Assembly (NCBI RefSeq): GCF_008831285.2
Contig: NC_045147.1
Coordinates: 8,092,334 to 8,156,333, forward strand
Reading direction: 5' to 3'
DNA: 64,000 nucleotides
Source: Nymphaea colorata
Lineage: Eukaryota; Streptophyta; Magnoliopsida; Nymphaeales; Nymphaeaceae
Positions 1 through 11,109 of this stretch are shown one piece after another (the stretch's first letter is position 1; every line of letters begins with the position of its first letter). A program made the position numbers and the translations under genes. The notes below the pieces were generated by a model that worked only from the letters and a program-made list of their open reading frames with translations, searched no databases and had not been told where the DNA came from.

Positions 1-460
1 AAAAATAAAGAATAAAATTTATAAGGTCTTTATCAGCTGCCACTAATGGGATATTACATTATCATGTGAGTTCTTGAAAGGATTTCACCTGAAATAACAC
101 AACAAATCCCTATGTAAACTTCTACAAGAACTGAAAGGAAGTGATTAATTCATATATACAATGCTACATAAGCTCATTGAATAGAATCATTATCTACCTA
201 TATTTAGATACGACCTATATACAAATTGGCCTTATTTCTAGTATAAATCATTGTGCAAAAATTGTCACATGATGAAGGCCCTCCAAAATCCATTGTTGGG
301 ATAATAACCTTAATTATTCTCCAATTATATACTATGCAATACTAATACAAGATAATTGTACAATTGATAATGCACCTTCACTTACTTGTTATTAAATTGT
401 ATTATTCATATATAAGCAAAGTAAAGTTACTTCATAGGCACTTATTTCATTAAATTGAAT
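1..460. other. AT-rich intergenic DNA, no gene seen
   Basis: No open frame with protein-like composition and no recognisable RNA gene. A TGTTGGGATAATAAC-like string near 295 resembles the start of some plant Copia LTRs, but no partner terminus or primer-binding site was found. Confidence 0.5.
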
Positions 461-1240
461 CATGTTCATACTTGATCAATTCTTTCATCCTCACATTCAT
501 CTTTTTTTCATCTCCTCTTCTCCACAACACCAAATCCGCTCTTTTCCCACAACCACCTCTATTTCTTCTCTTCCTAAGATTACCTTCCTTCATGTCAACA
601 ATCTCTTTTCTACTCTCAACTTCCTTTTCTTCTCTCTCAAGTTCAGCCGTCTCTTCTTGGCTTCCTCTTCTCTCCTCTCAAGATCAATTCTCTCTTCTTC
701 TCTCGCATTTTTTCATCTTCTTTTTTTTCAAATTTCACCTCCCCTTTATGTTTTCATCCCTTCTAACTTCTCCCGTTTTAGCTTCCTCTTATTTCCTCTT
801 GGCTTCAATTCCTTCTATTTTTCTAATCTTAACGTCTTTCCATTAGGCTTGTTCTCTCCTTTCAAGATCCATCCTCTTTCATTTTCTCATCTCTATTTCA
901 TTCCTTATACTTCTCTTGATTCCCTCTTCTCATTTTTATGTTTCATGTTATTTCTTCTTAGTTTTTGTTCTTTCTATTCTCTTGATGTAAGCTTCATCTT
1001 CTTTCCTCTTGGTTTTTGTTCTTTCTGTTTTCCTCTCATGTTTTTTCCATCCACTTGATTTTTATCTCATTCTCTCAGCTTTTTATTTTTTCTTCACGTC
1101 TTCTTGTAGGCTCCTCACATTCCCCTCGGTTTCCCCTTTACTTTCAACTATGTCTTCTTCCATAACTTTTTCAATATTCTTTTTTTATTATTATACTTTT
1201 CCACTTTTTTTCAATGTGATTACACCTATAGATAACTAAT
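460..1240 (+). repeat. Pyrimidine-rich low-complexity tract
   Basis: About 780 bp in which the plus strand is overwhelmingly C and T, with loosely repeated CTTCCTCTTGG and TTTTTGTTCTTTCT words. Several frames stay open only because stop codons need purines; the translations are Phe/Ser/Leu-rich and carry no domain. I treat it as a strand-asymmetric simple-sequence region, not as coding. Confidence 0.7.
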
Positions 1241-2600
1241 TTTTTCCATTATCATGTCATGTCAAGATGTAAGTAACATTGTGATTATCATCAATGGAGC
1301 CATGGGTATATTAGTTTGAGCCTTCTGGATTAGACATGAGGGTTGCAAAGGTTTTATTTGTTTTGTTGTCACAAAGGGCAGCTAGTCTTTGTAATAATAA
1401 CTAGAGCATTGAAGTTTGAACTTTAATGTCTTCTTAGTAACAGACATTTATATCACACATCATTTCAAATAACATCATACTTAAAGGAGTGATGTTGTGC
1501 ATATAGTGGACATGTAATATCCACTAAGTTACTATTCAAATTTTGACCCAATTTTTTTACAAAGTAGAATTAATTAAGAGACTTTAAAACCAAACATAAA
1601 CTTGAGACATGACAAGTTCAAAACGAAACAAAAATTGAAAAATAGCGCTTATTTAAATAATCTGGACCATTACAAAAATTCTTGCACTCAGCCCAATGGG
1701 CTTCAACAAAATCACAAGACTCAACACCATGCTAGTTCAACACAGCACCAAGGGATGTTGTCACCAACTCAAATTTCTCTGAGCATGTTAAATACCCAAA
1801 CACTGACAGAACATAGTTTAATAAAATAAATATACATTATGTGATAATCCAAAGCCATGCCAGGATAATAGCATATTGCATGGTTCAAAAACACATCGAA
1901 TCCACAACTTCATTACACTAGAATATATGCAAAACCCTCATGGTTTGTAAAGTTACACTTATAATCTATCAACTATTTGTTATGATCACTATGATGAACA
2001 ATAGCAGGAAACCTTGTAAACATAATATATAGGTAGAATAGAACATACCTTCATCATATGATCTATTAGTAATTTACGGTGGAGCCTCCTAAGATATCTC
2101 AGGTCCCTGCTACAATAGCAGAGTCAAGCTACCCAGCATTACATGGAATGGCAAACCGGCCATTAAGGCACTAGTTTGAGGGACCATGAGATGTCTTACT
2201 CTTCAAATAAGATAGGAACAAAACCTCAGAACTTTGTGCCACCCAATACCCTATGGCAGTCCCATGCAAATGAAGGAATAGGTGACTAAAGTAAGCTCAT
2301 GACATATTGTAACCTTTCAGGACAAAACGAACCGCTAGACTTAGCTCATGCTTATATATGTCAATGCTTAAAGCAGGGCTGCTATTTCATTTGTAGCATA
2401 TGTCACAAATTTGCATGTCTTACACAATTGTCACATAACAGGATTACATATTTTACACAATTGTCACATACAACAAATTTGCATATTTTCACATAACTAT
2501 CACGTGTGTCACACAACAAATTTACATGTTTCCCACAATATATAAGTTTTAATGCACAACATACGTGGCTTTCTTTGATATATCGTTATACCAAACATGA
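1241..2600. other. Intergenic DNA, no gene seen
   Basis: AT-rich DNA. Between about 2395 and 2540 a short degenerate direct repeat (ACACAATTGTCACATA / CAACAAATTTGCATATTT words) recurs several times. Nothing else is supported. Confidence 0.5.
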
Positions 2601-2619
2601 TATCTCCACAGAAAACTAT

Positions 2620-2621
<2 letters not shown>

Positions 2622-2658
<37 letters not shown>

Positions 2659-2770
2659 ACATATATACACATTATTTCAATATGTTAATGAGTATGTGAA
2701 CCACATATTCTTTCTTCATATGTATAATTTGAAAATACATGATCTACACACTTCACTTATGCCTCCCATG

Positions 2771-2805
<35 letters not shown>

Positions 2806-2941
2806 GTGAACTAAATGTTTCACTGGTGTATGAATATTTCACATACTTTGACTATTACAAGTATATTTCCAAATCTTTAATCCAACAACGTTCATCACAT
2901 GTTTCCATGATTTTATCAAGCTGATCTAAATCATCCTCTTT

Positions 2942-2976
<35 letters not shown>
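2622..2976. repeat. Cluster of (TA)n and (CA)n microsatellites
   Basis: Three simple-sequence runs: (TA)n at about 2622-2654, (TA)n followed by (CA)n at about 2770-2805, and (TA)n at about 2944-2976. Open frames across them are artefacts of the repeats. Confidence 0.85.
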
Positions 2977-2978
<2 letters not shown>

Positions 2979-3639
2979 TTATCTATTATAACACACCCGT
3001 GTATACATGAAATTGGGTTTAGCTAGTTCAGTTGGCTAAATATATATCTAAAGCAACTTCTAACAGAAACTGCCTGCTTTTTTCCCAACTCAACGGTTAA
3101 ACTTCACTTTGCACTAACCTTCGTTCTCAATAAGGGATGCAACCTAAGGATATCTTTGCTCTATTTCTCTTTCTTTGTTGTCCATCACATAAAGTTATTG
3201 TAGCAAAAAAAACTCCTTTTAAAGTAAGAGTGAGTCTCTTTATCCTCCACTATCTTCTTTTATCCATAAATATTTTTTGTTTATCTATGCTTACAAAAAA
3301 CACAACTTCTCATTCAAGAAACTAAATAAAAAGTATTAACTGTTAAATATTCTCATAATGATGTTCATTAAATTTTACTTTTATTCATATAGCTATTATT
3401 ATCTATAATTGTAACATACGAAAATGAATTTTATTCCTTTCATCCATTAGCTTGACTTCTTCCTTCCCTTTTTGACCAAACCTGATGCTTTTATGGCATT
3501 GTATTTACATATCATATATTTATTAAAATATATTTATATTATATTTACCATAATATTTATTTAGTTATTTAATTGTTCATTTTAGGCAAAAAAATAAGGG
3601 CCGTACACGTTAGGCGTTGAACGCAAAACAGGTTCCGCT

Positions 3640-4423
3640 CATCTGTCATTTTAAGTAATACTAAAGAGAAGACTTTCTATGTTTGGTCTTTCACAGAACA
3701 GCGTGAAAGGGCAGCTTCCTGATATGCCCTCTGAACCGGAAAATGCAGGGTTTTATACGTTATAACATGCTATATTATTTTACTTGGTATTAAAGAGGAT
3801 ACTTTCTGTGTTACGCTTTTTCATGCAGCCTCGTGAAAGAAGAAAACCTTCATATGCTGACCATGAAGTCTCGTCTTAGAAGAGGTTCCCCTTCTCATGC
3901 GGCTTTTCATGTCCTTCTAAAGTCCAGTCGAGCCTGAGCTTGGTTAGCTTGAGGTTGACTCAGCTCAAAAAACTCCAGCTTGAGCTTAGCTTGAACTTGA
4001 GTTGAGCTCTTTATAGCAAACTCGAACTCAACTCGACTACACAAAATCGAGCTCGAACTCTACTCATTTAACTCACTTAGGCGTTAACTCGTTTAGGATT
4101 AACTCGTGTAAGCGTTTAACTTGTGTAAGTGTTAACTCGTGGAACTTGTAAAAATTTGTTTTTGCCCTAAAAGTTAAAACTAATGATTCAGTGAACCGAT
4201 TTTGGTAATATTATATAGAGTATCGGTTTGCAAGTTCTTTTGAGTATCTTTGTAAGCTTGAACTCGACTAATTTTTGAGGTAGTTCGGGTCAAGCCCGAG
4301 TTGGCTCACCTCGTTGTTGTGCAGCCCTAAATGTAATGCTTTTCAAAGAAAGCCTTTATATGCAGCCCATGGAACCCCATCTTAGGAGAGGCTCTCCTTT
4401 TCATGCCGCTTTTTATAAGAAGG
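3640..4423. repeat. Degenerate tandem repeat block split by an hAT-like insertion
   Basis: A module built on 'GAAAGAAG..CCTTCATATGC..CCATG..GTCTCGTCTTAGAAGAGG' recurs imperfectly: about 3660-3740, 3785-3916 and 4353-4422. The last two copies flank a segment rich in GAGCTTGAGCTCGA words (about 3922-4329), which ends in the terminus-like string TGCAGCCCTA. The layout suggests insertion of an hAT-type element into a pre-existing tandem repeat. The left boundary is not clean. Confidence 0.45.
3922..4329. mobile_element. Probable hAT-like MITE with CTCGAG-type subterminal repeats
   Basis: The body is dense in alternating GAGCTCGA/TTGAGCT motifs on both strands, as in many plant non-autonomous hAT elements. 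The right end, read inward, is TAGGGCTGCACAA, similar to the TAGGGCTGTTCAA terminus of the better-defined element at 19692-20361. The left terminus and an 8-bp duplication could not be defined, so the extent is approximate. Confidence 0.4.
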
Positions 4424-4582
4424 TATAATACAATTTTGAGGTGTCATTGTTTTCTGATATGTAAGTCAAAACTTGACTAGAACTTAATTAGTTTAGAAAA
4501 AGTCGAAGTCAAATTCAAATATATGCTCAAAATGTTAAGCCAGCCCTGAGGTGAATTTAGGTTGATTATGCCTAAAATAAAA

Positions 4583-4930
4583 TAGGGGTGGGTATCGGGC
4601 CGGGCCGGCCCAGGTCTCATTCTGGGCTCGGCCCGGTCCGTCCCAGGTCTCATTCTGGGCTCGGCCCGGTCCGTCCCGGCCCGGGTCTCATTTTGGGCTT
4701 GGCTCGATCCGGCCCATTTCAATTAAAAAAATATTTTTTAATTATAAAATAATATTTTTAATATAAAATATATTTATTAAGAATAAAAAATATTATTAAA
4801 ATAAAAAAATTTAAAAATATATATATTTTTTTAGTTACCGGGTATATTTTTTTTAGTTACCCGGCCTAAACGGGCCGGGCAGACCCGGGCCTGGCTGTCG
4901 GGCCGGGCCGCCGACGCCCAGCCTCCCCTG
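4583..4930. mobile_element. hAT-like non-autonomous element upstream of the NPF gene
   Basis: A 348-bp segment with GC-rich ends and an AT-only centre. The left end reads TAGGGGTGGGTATCGGGCC and the right end, inverted, CAGGGGAGGCTGGGCGTCGG; both run into GGCCCGGCCC-type subterminal repeats, including a duplicated CAGGTCTCATTCTGGGCTCG block. The flanking octamers (AAATAAAA / AATGAAGA) match only partly, so the target duplication is eroded or misplaced by a base or two. It ends 373 bp before the start codon of the peptide transporter. Confidence 0.6.
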
Positions 4931-5303
4931 AATGAAGAAAGAAGTAGTGGGGAAATACTTCTGAAATTCAAATTAAGGGGTAAATACCGTGTTTGGGACA
5001 TGCGGAAACAAACCGCGAGAGAGCACTTACTGTCCTTCTCGACGTAAGTGAGCCCATTTCGTAAAGGATGTCTTTTTCTCAACGCATTCCTTGTTTAGCA
5101 ATTGTACCAGAAATCGCTTGGGGCTATGACCTAAATATTAAAGTATGAGGTGGGTTTACGCTCCTTAGAATGAAATTGTTGAACCCAGAGGGAAATTTTT
5201 GTAAAAGAAAATGCCATAAGCAAATGTTTTGAGGAAGCAATCCTCGTCAAAACTCAAGGCTTCCTTCTTCCTCCTCTGGTTACTGTGAGTTTGGTAGGAG
5301 AAG
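4931..5303 (+). promoter_or_regulatory. Proximal upstream region and 5' UTR of the NPF gene
   Basis: Sequence between the upstream hAT-like element and the start codon at 5304. The transcription start is not determinable here. A purine-rich leader (TAGGAGAAG) directly precedes ATGGG, which fits a plant start context. No convincing TATA box is called. Confidence 0.4.
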
Positions 5304-5366
5304 ATGGGTTCTCCGGAACAAGAGAGGCTGCTTGAAGATGGAGATCCCGAAGGTGGAGATTCCAAT
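5304..5366 (+). CDS. NPF gene exon 1 (residues 1-21)
   Basis: Encodes the acidic N-terminal tail beginning [14 protein letters not shown]. The donor is AAT|GTCAGT, phase 0. I chose this ATG because the tail resembles other NPF8 N-termini and joins exon 2 in frame; a nearby ATG at 5332 opens another frame that runs straight into the intron CT repeat. Confidence 0.8.
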
Positions 5367-5371
5367 GTCAG

Positions 5372-5403
<32 letters not shown>

Positions 5404-8400
5404 GCTCTAGGTGATTGCACAAACCCGCCTTACCCAGAAAAAATCGCGGATAGTTTGAGAAAAATTTCGTGCAATATTTCGATTTATTATGTTTTTGTCG
5501 AATCAATGGATGAAATCTTTAACAGGTTCCTCCTTGTGATTTTTATTGAAGATTTGGTTAATTTATGTTACATGACCTCGAATTATGTACGACTATTTTG
5601 TTGTCAAACTAGAAAAAAAAATCTAGATTTGTCCTTTCCTTTTTCTTTTTTGGCTGATATCTCTTTCGGTGGTTGATTAACGAAAATCTCCGTAGCGTGC
5701 ATCTTGAAAGTCAGATTGACGATAATTTTCCTTGCTATTAAAAATCTGCAATCATATGTGTCGATCGTCTGTTATCCTTCTTATTTTTCCGTCCGATCCA
5801 CGAAAAGATAAATCAGATCCCTAGCTTTGTTGATTGTGATACATCCGTAGATTATCGAATTTTTGCAGAAACTAATTCAATTAAGTCTATGGTTCGCATT
5901 TTTTAGTTGGCTGCAGATGACGTATATGAAAACTAATTCATGTATGTACACAAGAGTGTTTAATTCATTATAACATCGTCAGATTTATATATAATATGTA
6001 GAATTATATGCCTGCATCTGTTTTAATTTTTTTTTAAATATAGTTTTTTAAATCTGGATCGTCCGATGACGCTTTAGGGGGTGTGTATGCCCTACGCCAG
6101 ATGCCTGGCATAGGGATTCAAAGAATTAAACACTCATCTGGGTCTTGTCAGTACTTCCTGGTTTTTTCATTTTCTTGACCAGGTTGAGGATGGAGTCACC
6201 AGATCAACTTGGTTGACGCAGCTATGTTTTTAAAAACTGGTCAGGTCAGGTCACTAATCTTGATAAATGATATGATCAGCCTTTTCCAAGCCAAGAAGTT
6301 CTTTTTTTTTTTTCTAAACCTGAGTTATAGGGCTTCAAAACCACGTTGGACTGTGAAGTGCTGAAATACATGACTTAATGGAACAGAAGAAAATTCTGAG
6401 AATAAACAATATTCAGATCCAAAGAAGGCAATCTCAGAGAAAATGGCTCAGTTTTAAAGGGAACAGAATAAGATAAAAGCAGCCTTTGCATAGGGCTTGA
6501 AGACAAAGTGGATTGTAAGGTCATTTTGACTCAGCTGGGTCTTGTCAATTCCTGGGTCTTGTCAATTCCTGATTCTTCAATAAATTCTCCATTTTCTTGA
6601 CAAGGTTGAGAACTAACTGACCAAGTCAACTTGGTTAACTAAGCTAAGCTTTTAAGCACTGATCTATTCAGGTCATAAATCTCGTTAAATGAGATTATGT
6701 CTTTTCCATTAAAAGAGCTTGTTTGATTCTTTTTAACATCTAGGCATATGGCTCAAAAACTGTGTGGATTGTGAAGTGTTGAAATCCATGATTTAATGAA
6801 ACAGAAGAAAAGACAGAGATCAAACAATATTCTGAAAATGAGAAGAGATTTAAGAAAAAGACAAAGGACAAAGGCTTAAAATGGTGATTTCTGATGATGC
6901 ACACAATAAAACTAGGTTCAGGTTTAAAATAGTCTGAAACAATGAAAACCTGAAATCAGATTCACACAAATGTGAACTGGATAGAATGAAGAAGGCTAGC
7001 ACACAATGAAGAAGGCGTGATGACAAAAGAAGATACTGACTATCAGATTAATAACATCCAATAACTGGATATATCTACATCATGTAAAGTGAAAATAGAA
7101 TCACCATGAAGAAGGTTGTTCAAGTTGATTTTATTTGCAGAACAGAAATACAAGTAGCGGCACAAGAAAAGAAGAATAGAACAACAAGACAAAATATAAG
7201 GAGAACACCCAAGAGGAAAAAACCTGGTTGGACATGGGGCTGAAGAAAGAACTAAGAATGGTTGCATGATTTCATCAAACAAGAGAAGAAAGATGATGCC
7301 AGTGAAACATCTGAAACAGAAAGCACTGTCTGAAGGCTCCCAGCAACTAAGTTCGCTCTGATACCATGTATTGGGAAATCAAGAAAGAACAGACCTGTTA
7401 GGGTGCTGAACTGAAAGCGTCTAGGAGGGAGGAGGACAGCTCCTCTTCTATTATGTTCTGAATGTGCAGCAGCAACAACAGACATTGGGCAGGGATTCTT
7501 TTATTATAATGATCAATTAGGCAACCAGAAGGCAAAAGAAACCTTAGGTGAACCACCTGGACTTTGGGTCCATTATGGATCTAGTTTTGTAAAATCAACA
7601 TAACAATTAAATGTATCTTAACACCTTTATCTGTACAAGGACCAAAAATCTTTTGATGGCAGTGTTGTACCTTCATGGTCTTTCCTGAATTTCCAGGAGC
7701 CTTCTTTTTTTTCCCCAATGTATTTATCATAAAGTAGTATACCAATCATTTTTCAATTTAATTGCATAAATAACATAACTTAGTGGTGTGCTTTGCTTTG
7801 TGGAGGTCGTGGATGACTGAATCACCAGGTAGCTGATAGATTTAGCAAAATTGGATAATGAAAGACAGAATGCTTAGGCATTCAAATCGACTAAGTTTGA
7901 AGTTTTTAAGTGTCTTTAATTTTCAATTTATTTGTCAGTTTGTTACCTAGGTTCGTCAGTAATAATGTGACATGAGACTGTTCACAAACAGATTAAGGGA
8001 GAATCTATGAATCAAGAACAAATAGTCTCAATGCTCTTCAAAGAGTAAGAACACATCATACTGCCTGATAAAATAGATTGTAGAATAGAAGTCCTTAACT
8101 AGAATCACCTACCAGGCTTTGCTAGCCTTAATCTATAAGGGGTTTAGCTCCTTTATATACAAAAAAGTTTGAAGGAGCTAGCTACTGTCTAGCTCTAGCC
8201 ATTGGGGCTACCTGATGTCTAGTACAAATCTAGCTGAACTAAAACTGAAAACAGGAAGCTAAGAAGAGAAAAGAAAGAAAATACAAAAGAATAAAAAAAA
8301 AGGATACCAAAATGTATATATGTATATGCTTATGTAAAAATACAATAGGTTGTATATGTATTAAATATGTAATTATGTATACAATTACATGATCTAAGCA

Positions 8401-11109
8401 TATGCATAAGGGAATATAAATTTTAACATCTTTCTCATTAGTTGAGCCTTCTTCTTGTTCGCTTATGAATTGACATGAAAAATTCCAAATGCAAATGGAA
8501 GTCACAGCTAGCTGGATTTTATTGTTGCAATGCTCCTTTTGGATAGTTTTTTGTTGTAGTTTGCTTTTTTTTAATGTTTTGAGCTTGAAATTGGCGGTTA
8601 TGGTGAATTCCATTATGGAGTCATGGTGTCACTCCTGATATATGATTTGGATGTTTTCGTTTTTAGCACAGCACCACCATAGCAGTTGAACAACTATTAC
8701 AAGATAAGTGTTTTTTGGTGGTTTAAGTACGCTCTGCCAATTCTTAGACTAAAATGACATGTTAAGGTGATAGACCTTAATGATTTGGGACACTGATGCT
8801 AAAGTGCAAGATGCAATTTGATTTGGATTAGAAATTCCTTTTATAACTGTGATTGTAATGGTTATTTTTGCACCTGTGATATTTAGAACAAAAATGGACC
8901 ATATACGGGAGATGGATCAGTGGACTTCTATGGGAGGCCTATTCTAAAACACAATACAGGCAACTGGAGGGCTTGTCCCTTTATTCTTGGTACTGTGTTA
9001 TGCAAGCTGCTTGTCATCCTTTTCCTTTTTGTATTGGTTTCTTATGTTTTACTTGATGGGCACATTCAGTTTATTATGTGAACAAGGTTGTGGTCTTAAG
9101 GTTTAATGTGAACTATGAAATGCAGGGAATGAATGTTGCGAGCGTTTGGCGTACTATGGCATTGCTACTAACCTTGTAACATACCTTACAAAAATACTAC
9201 ATCAGGGAAATGCTTATGCTGCAAGTAATGTTACCACCTGGCAAGGCACCTGCTATCTCACACCACTCATTGGAGCTGTTTTGGCTGATGCGTACTGGGG
9301 AAGATACTGGACTATTGCTGTTTTTTCCTCTATTTACTTCATTGTAAGTGCCAACCCTCAATCATTGCATATGTTTGATTGTCATCTTAGTTGTAAAATT
9401 ATGCAGATTCTGATGATGTTCTTTGCCCTTCTGTCTGGTATTTCTTTCTCTAATCAAGAAGATGATTAACTCTATATCCTCGGATCTGTTATTGTAGGGG
9501 ATGGGTACCTTGACTCTTTCAGCATCAGTTCCTGCATTCAAACCCCCATCTTGTGTTGGTGATAATTGTCCAGAAGCAAGTGCTGCACAATATGCTATAT
9601 TCTTTTTTGGCCTCTATCTGATTGCTTTAGGAACAGGTGGAATCAAACCATGTGTATCATCCTTTGGAGCTGATCAGTTTGATGATTCTGACCCAGAAGA
9701 AAGGGTGAGAAAAGGTTCTTTCTTTAATTGGTTCTACTTTTCTATCAATCTTGGAGCTCTTGTTTCAAGCAGTTTGCTTGTGTGGATACAAGACAATGCT
9801 GGCTGGGGCTTAGGATTTGGTATTCCAACAGTATTCATGGGTCTTGCTATTGGGAGCTTCTTCTGTGGAACATCTCTCTATAGGTTTCAAAGACCAGGAG
9901 GAAGCCCTTTGACGAGAGTTTGCCAGGTCGTGGTTGCGTCTATCCATAAATGGAATGTTGACGTACCTCTTGATAGCTCCCGTCTGCATGAAGTAACAGA
10001 TAAGAACTCTGCCATTGAAGGGAGTCGGAAATTGGAGCATACTGATGAATTCAAGTAATTTTTTGTCCAAACCTAACTACATAAGCTTTCATTGAAAGTA
10101 TTTGGTTGTTTAGACGATACGACTGTATGGGCTTGGGGATGAAGTGTAATTTTGGAAATTACCTTATGTTAGCAAATTTCAATGCCATCCATGTTAGTTT
10201 CCAAATATCCCATTCCATGAGTTGCCTGTCTTCCAGATTCATTTGTGCTTGTTATTTTGAGTTTTGACCGTATGTTTTTTCTTTAGGTTCCTTGACAAAG
10301 CTGCTACTGTGGTTGATATTGATATCAAGACCAATCAGTTTACAAATCCGTGGAGACTCTGCACAGTTACACAAGTTGAGGAGCTGAAAATTCTTGTCCG
10401 CATGTTCCCTATATGGGCTACTGGCATAGTATTTTCTGCAGTCTATGCACAGATGTCTACCATGTTCGTGGAGCAAGGGATGACCATGGATGCCTCTCTT
10501 GGTTCATTTACTATTCCTCCTGCATCACTTTCTGTGTTTGATGTACTGAGTGTGATCCTGTGGGTCCCCATTTATGACCGCATACTTGTGCCAATAGCTA
10601 GAAATTTGACAGGAAAGGAGAGAGGATTCTCTGAGTTGCAGAGAATAGGCATTGGCCTCTTCATATCAATTTTATGCATGACTGCAGCTGCGTTAGTTGA
10701 AATTAGGCGCTTGCAAATTGTTAAAGAGCTTGGTTTAGTTGATTCCTCAGTAACTGTTCCCATGAGCATCTTTTGGCAGATACCACAGTATTTCTTGATT
10801 GGTGCTGCGGAAGTATTTACATTCATTGGACAGCTTGAATTCTTCTATGATCAATCTCCAGATGCAATGCGGAGTCTGTGCAGTGCCTTCTCTTTGCTGA
10901 CTACTGCACTTGGTAATTATCTGAGCACTTTTATAGTGACTATCGTTACTGCAGTGACCACGAGAGGTGGAAGTGCTGGTTGGATACCTGATAACTTGAA
11001 TGAAGGTCATCTTGACTACTTCTTTTGGCTGCTGGCTGGGCTAAGCTTTTTGAATCTCTTGGTTTATGTGTCTTGTGCTGGTTGGTACAAGTGCAAGAAG
11101 ACCTCGTGA
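5304..11109 (+). CDS. NPF8 (PTR2-like): NPF8-type di/tripeptide:proton symporter (PTR2/PTR1-like), 5 exons
   Basis: Exons: 5304-5366, 8887-8989, 9126-9343, 9498-10054, 10287-11109. They join in frame to 587 aa plus TGA, almost exactly the length of Arabidopsis PTR2 (585 aa). The family is the NRT1/PTR (POT/MFS) group: 12-TM proton-coupled transporters, the NPF8 clade carrying di- and tripeptides across the plasma or vacuolar membrane. Visible signatures are ExxER in TM1 (residues 58-62, [12 protein letters not shown]), the PTR motif FGADQFDD (184-191), FYFSINLG (207-214), a large central cytosolic loop with EHTDEF (about 307-312), and a C-terminal [16 protein letters not shown] block. All five exons lack stops, all junctions are GT..AG and no key residue is missing, so I judge it functional. 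Substrate within NPF8 is inferred from similarity, and gene number (8.1, 8.2 or 8.3) cannot be fixed. Confidence 0.95.
5377..5410 (+). repeat. (CT)n microsatellite at the 5' end of intron 1
   Basis: An uninterrupted CT run starting about ten bases after the exon 1 splice donor. Length polymorphism is likely. In transcripts it lies in the intron, but it would fall in the mRNA if the exon 1 donor were skipped. Confidence 0.85.
6143..6833 (+). repeat. Diverged tandem duplication in NPF intron 1
   Basis: Two direct copies of about 280 bp (about 6143-6415 and 6537-6833). Shared words in the same order include GGTCTTGTCA, TTTTCTTGAC.AGGTTGAG, TCAACTTGGTTRAC, TCAGGTCA, TTTTCCA, a gap, then TGAAGTG.TGAAATMCATGA.TTAATG and AACAGAAGAAAA, ending AAACAATATTC. 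By eye they differ at roughly a quarter of positions, so the duplication is old. Confidence 0.7.
7355..7366 (-). promoter_or_regulatory. Primer-binding site (tRNA-iMet type)
   Basis: On the minus strand it reads TGGTATCAGAGC, the standard complement of the plant initiator tRNA-Met 3' end, immediately after the LTR. Confidence 0.8.
7367..7623 (-). repeat. LTR of 257 bp with TG..CA ends
   Basis: Read on the minus strand it starts TGTTAAGATAC and ends CCCAATACA, with the primer-binding site directly abutting, which fixes the boundary. Confidence 0.65.
7970..8640 (-). repeat. LTR-like sequence, unbounded
   Basis: Layout on the minus strand (A-rich stretch, then tandem-like GCTAGCTACTG..TAGCTCTAGCCATTGGGGCT words, then TATATAAAGGAGCTAAACCCC) resembles the U3-R of the LTRs at 41151-41591 and about 38400-38900. 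Termini and target duplication were not identified. Confidence 0.35.
8887..8989 (+). CDS. NPF gene exon 2 (residues 22-56)
   Basis: Carries the conserved pre-TM1 stretch with [11 protein letters not shown] and [12 protein letters not shown]. The acceptor is TTTAG|AAC and the donor G|GTACTG, phase 1. Confidence 0.93.
9126..9343 (+). CDS. NPF gene exon 3 (residues 56-128, TM1-TM3)
   Basis: Contains the ExxER proton-coupling motif and [19 protein letters not shown]. The acceptor is TGCAG and the donor ATT|GTAAGT. Confidence 0.95.
9498..10054 (+). CDS. NPF gene exon 4 (residues 129-314, TM3-TM6 and central loop)
   Basis: Carries [19 protein letters not shown] and the FYFSIN signature. The acceptor is TTGTAG|GGG and the donor TTCAA|GTAATT, which splits a Lys codon. 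Confidence 0.95.
10287..11109 (+). CDS. NPF gene exon 5 (residues 314-587, TM7-TM12)
   Basis: The last exon ends in KCKKTS then TGA at 11107. It contains [19 protein letters not shown], the conserved TM7 region, and [17 protein letters not shown] near the C-terminus. Confidence 0.95.

Larger units (their letters stand above)
7043..7623 (-). mobile_element. Antisense LTR retroelement fragment in NPF intron 1
   Basis: On the minus strand an LTR (7623 down to 7367) is followed at once by a primer-binding site and about 300 bp of leader-like sequence, with no gag or pol. The opposite LTR was not found, so it is a truncated element or TRIM-like relic lying antisense to the host gene. Confidence 0.65.
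5367..8886 (+). other. NPF gene intron 1 (3.5 kb)
   Basis: Starts GTCAGT and ends TTTAG. It begins with a (CT)n microsatellite (5377-5410), then carries a diverged tandem duplication (about 6143-6833), an antisense LTR with primer-binding site (7355-7623) and a second LTR-like stretch (about 7970-8640). No host exon is seen inside it. Confidence 0.85.

Noticed and set aside
462-1239. Overlapping Phe/Ser/Leu-rich open frames of up to 198 codons
   Set aside because: They arise from a pyrimidine-rich tract in which stop codons cannot form; no domain, and all frames are equally open.
5332-5676. 114-codon frame overlapping NPF exon 1
   Set aside because: It is in a different frame from the homologous exon, runs through the CT microsatellite, and has no similarity I recognise.
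8239-8613. 124-codon minus-strand frame in NPF intron 1
   Set aside because: Low-complexity hydrophobic translation from AT-rich LTR-like DNA; no domain.
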